DNA of 64,000 nucleotides from positions 1 to 64,000 of the forward strand of contig JAJDNS010000197.1 of the NCBI GenBank assembly GCA_022340585.1, given 5' to 3'. The notes under the pieces are model-generated. The model was not told the DNA's origin, ran no database searches, and was given only the letters and a program-made list of their open reading frames with translations. Both the position numbers and the translations under genes were made by a program. Every line of letters begins with the position of its first letter. Position 1 is the first letter of the stretch. This stretch comes from Acidobacteriota bacterium. Its GTDB lineage: Bacteria > Acidobacteriota > Vicinamibacteria > Fen-336. This document shows, piece after piece, positions 61,846-64,000 of the stretch.

Positions 61846-64000
61846 TCACGGAAGCTGGAGCGCCGGGTCGCCGAGCAAGGCGAAGCCTTCGACGACCACC
61901 CGGGAAGCGGGCCTGGCCTCCGCGGCCTCGCGCTTGGCCAGGAGAATGGCCTCACCCAGCGTCAGCTTTTCCTCGAAGAGCGGGCGGTAGACACGGGAGT
62001 ACAGCTCCTTCTGGTCGGCCGGCGACGTGATCCCCACCGGGCCGAAGCTGGCCACTGCCCCACCGGGGGCGAGGAGCAGGGCCTCGTTGACGGTGTCGCT
62101 CCACAGGTACTGGTACCACTGCGACTGGCACGTCCACGTGAAGAGCACGGTGGGACGCGCCCTTGCGGTCAGCGCGGGCACGGCCCAGGTGGCCACGAGG
62201 GACTCGTCGGCCCAGACCTCGGGGCCGCCGTGTCCGAAGTAGTGGGTCAGCATCGCCCCCCGCTCCCACGCGCTCACGAGGTCGGCCCGGGCAACCGAAA
62301 CCCCCTCTCCGATGTTCGACCACCAGACCGTCGAGCCCGGAGGCAGCTGGGCGACGACGCTCCGCGCCTCGTCCACGTAGGACAGGTCTCGGGGGCCCTG
62401 GTTGTCGACCACCATGACGTGTCGACCGGAAGACTCGGCGAGGAGGGCCGTCTGGCGGGCGACCTTCTCGGCGAGGAGCGCGGCCTCCTCCGGTGTCTTG
62501 ACCGGCAGCCGTCCGATGGCCAAGTCCGGTCGCCCGTCGTCGTCGACGTCGGCGTAGCGGTTCTCGGAGGGAACGAGGCCGAAGACGTCGTCCCACGCGT
62601 AGAGCGACGGCACGAAGCCGACCGCTCCCATCCCCGCGTCGTCGCGGTAGTCGAAGGTGTCGTCCCCCACCAGCAGCACGAAGCGGAGCCGCCCGCCCCG
62701 CGCCGCCTGGCGAATGAGCTCCCGGACGGCGGCGGCCTCGGTGAGACCGCTCGAGAAGCGGTCGTAGGCCCGCTCCACGTCCACGACCACCGGTGAGAGG
62801 CCATCGGCCCGCTTCGCCGCGGCGATGGCCTCGGCCTGGGCCATGAAGGCGCCGTGGGTGACGATGAGGTACTCCGCTCGGCGCAGGCCCGGAAGATCCG
62901 GATCGTAGGCGGTGATCGTCCCGAGCTCACCGGTCCCGCGGGCGAGGAGTCCGGGAAGGCCCAGGTCCAGCGCGTCGAGGTACATCCACCCGAAGTCGCC
63001 GGGGTCGCTGGCGTTGGAGGTGTAGACGAGGGACAGCTCGTTGCCCGCGACGCGGAGCTCCGTCGCGGGGATCGACGCGTTGAGAGCGGCGAGCCCCTTG
63101 CCCGTGTGGTCGAGGGTGCCCAGGAAGACGCCGTTCAGGGTCACGTCGACACGGTGCTCGTGGTCGCTGTAGGCCAGGAAGCGGACCTTCACCTCGACGT
63201 TGCCCTCGACGTCAGCGGCCAGGCCCGGCAGGTCGAAGTGCCCGGCCAGGGGATCCCAGCTCGGGTCGGGCCAGGGCCCGCCGTCCCAGAGGAAGTCCCA
63301 CAGCCAGGGATCGGAGCCCAGGGGAGCCGAGGGAAGGTACAGGACACTCTTCTCGATCCGGGTGAAGCCCGGCAGCACGGGCTCGCCGGGGATGGTCAGG
63401 GGAACCCGGGGTCGCGGCGCAGGACCTCGGGTGAGCACATAGACGTTCTCGTCGGTGTAGAGGGTCGAGATCGGCTCCGCCTGGAACACGAGGGCGGGCT
63501 GGTCGTCCGGGGTCCGGCCGCGCCAGAAGGGGACACGGCGTCCCTCGTTGGTGAGCTGGAAGGACCGGAGCGAGCGCGAGGTGATCCCCTGCGCCTCCAG
63601 CTCGGACAGCGGCACGAGGATCTCTCCCGGCTGCCCGACGACGAGCTTGACCCCGCCCGGGGCCGGTCGCGCCGATCCCCGGGCCCACCGACGACGAGGA
63701 CGGGCGCGCCCCCGGTGTAGCTTGCCGGACCCATCGTCGGGGGCGAGCCACCCGAGACCGGGGCGGCGGTGGCCCGCCCTCTCGAGACGCTCGACCCGGG
63801 CCGTCACCCGCTTCATGCCGTGCTCGAGCCAGCGGTCGCCCACCCGGAACGGACCCATGAGGCGGGCCTCGCCCCCGACCTCGATCTCCTCGATCCAGAT
63901 CCAGTCTCCGGTGATCGGCCCGGTGTCGACCCGATACGGAATCGGCCAGTGGGAATCGGGCACCGGCGCCGGGACCAGGTCCGGAGTGAGCAGCTCCGGC
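61846..64000 (-). CDS. Gingipain-like C25 cysteine peptidase (N-terminus outside window)
   Basis: The frame stays open to the window edge, so the signal and start are not visible; at least 717 residues are present. The segment VKLVVGQPGEILVPLSELEAQGI matches the opening of C25-associated domains. A carbohydrate-binding-like sandwich (VKVRFLAYSDHEHRVDVTLNG) follows. The caspase-like peptidase has AEYLIVTHGAFMAQAEAIAAAK, FVLLVGDDTFDYRDD, VPSLYAWDDVFG, catalytic His in YFGHGGPEVW and Cys in FTWTCQSQW. It ends VEGFALLGDPALQLP with no type IX sorting domain. An Arg-rich, low-complexity stretch around 63640-63780 may be a linker or hide compensating frameshifts. Confidence 0.85.
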   Translation of the reverse strand, partial: PELLTPDLVPAPVPDSHWPIPYRVDTGPITGDWIWIEEIEVGGEARLMGPFRVGDRWLEHGMKRVTARVERLERAGHRRPGLGWLAPDDGSGKLHRGRARPRRRWARGSARPAPGGVKLVVGQPGEILVPLSELEAQGITSRSLRSFQLTNEGRRVPFWRGRTPDDQPALVFQAEPISTLYTDENVYVLTRGPAPRPRVPLTIPGEPVLPGFTRIEKSVLYLPSAPLGSDPWLWDFLWDGGPWPDPSWDPLAGHFDLPGLAADVEGNVEVKVRFLAYSDHEHRVDVTLNGVFLGTLDHTGKGLAALNASIPATELRVAGNELSLVYTSNASDPGDFGWMYLDALDLGLPGLLARGTGELGTITAYDPDLPGLRRAEYLIVTHGAFMAQAEAIAAAKRADGLSPVVVDVERAYDRFSSGLTEAAAVRELIRQAARGGRLRFVLLVGDDTFDYRDDAGMGAVGFVPSLYAWDDVFGLVPSENRYADVDDDGRPDLAIGRLPVKTPEEAALLAEKVARQTALLAESSGRHVMVVDNQGPRDLSYVDEARSVVAQLPPGSTVWWSNIGEGVSVARADLVSAWERGAMLTHYFGHGGPEVWADESLVATWAVPALTARARPTVLFTWTCQSQWYQYLWSDTVNEALLLAPGGAVASFGPVGITSPADQKELYSRVYRPLFEEKLTLGEAILLAKREAAEARPASRVVVEGFALLGDPALQLP

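Noticed and set aside
63640-63780. Possible compensating frameshifts in the C25 peptidase gene
   Set aside because: The Arg-rich stretch is unlike its flanks, but neither alternative frame gives a clearly better continuation, so I kept one frame.

Overview
This is a very GC-rich, gene-dense bacterial segment with about 47 protein-coding genes on both strands and no recognisable rRNA, tRNA, CRISPR array, insertion sequence or prophage. Gene content points to an Acidobacteriota-like heterotroph. The indicators are a soluble Ser/Thr kinase fused to a TolB/WD40-type propeller, MacB-like export cassettes, many secreted S9/S15 peptidases, Tat-exported oxidoreductase and isomerase-fold proteins, and NIPSNAP and GH29 proteins. 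The phylum is inferred from gene families only. Myxococcota, Planctomycetota or Gemmatimonadota cannot be excluded.

Layout. 1-3.8 kb: the end of an HPt-type phosphorelay protein, a receiver/anti-sigma-type ATPase fusion, an MltD-like lytic transglycosylase with three LysM domains, and a secreted hypothetical protein. 4.0-9.1 kb: a tight five-gene operon (ICDH/IPMDH-type dehydrogenase, HMG-CoA-lyase-family lyase, family III CoA-transferase, and aconitase-family large and small subunits). I read it as a citramalate/citramalyl-CoA-type module linking acetyl-CoA plus pyruvate with a 2-oxoacid. 9.1-11.5 kb: two convergent glycosyltransferases. 11.7-18.5 kb: secreted hydrolases (prolyl oligopeptidase, Tat-exported dienelactone hydrolase, CocE/S15 hydrolase) and an exported DsrE-like protein. 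18.4-28 kb: an esterase coupled to a GH29 fucosidase, a REP-like palindrome, a dicarboxylate/amino-acid symporter, a CbcL-like octahaem c/dihaem b cytochrome fusion, a second GH29 enzyme with a discoidin-like domain, and an unusual D-aminoacylase-like lipoprotein.

28-38.5 kb: a propeller kinase, a DPP4-like peptidase, a ROK kinase, an outer-membrane-type protein, a GT-C membrane transferase, a BDH2/ketodeoxyfuconate-dehydrogenase-like SDR and a NIPSNAP protein. 38.6-45.8 kb: a PLP decarboxylase-fold protein, a four-gene MacAB-like exporter with two paralogous permeases, and a YugP-type membrane protease. 46-51 kb: a GH9 glucanase, a DUF5060/apiosidase-like glycosidase and an MTR-kinase-like phosphotransferase. 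51-64 kb: an exported PPC-domain protein coupled to a membrane-first Ser/Thr kinase, a divergent pair of hydroxypyruvate-isomerase-like TIM barrels (one cytosolic, one Tat-exported), AsnB, a Tat-exported Gfo/Idh/MocA oxidoreductase, a HEAT-repeat protein, and an overlapping trio ending in a gingipain-like C25 peptidase that runs off the window.

Together the genes describe an organism that degrades proteins and fucose- or beta-glucan-containing polymers outside the cell, takes up the products, and respires through low-potential quinol-linked cytochromes. Several genes carry a TAGAAT or TATCCT box only 6-7 nt upstream of ATG, which suggests leaderless transcripts.
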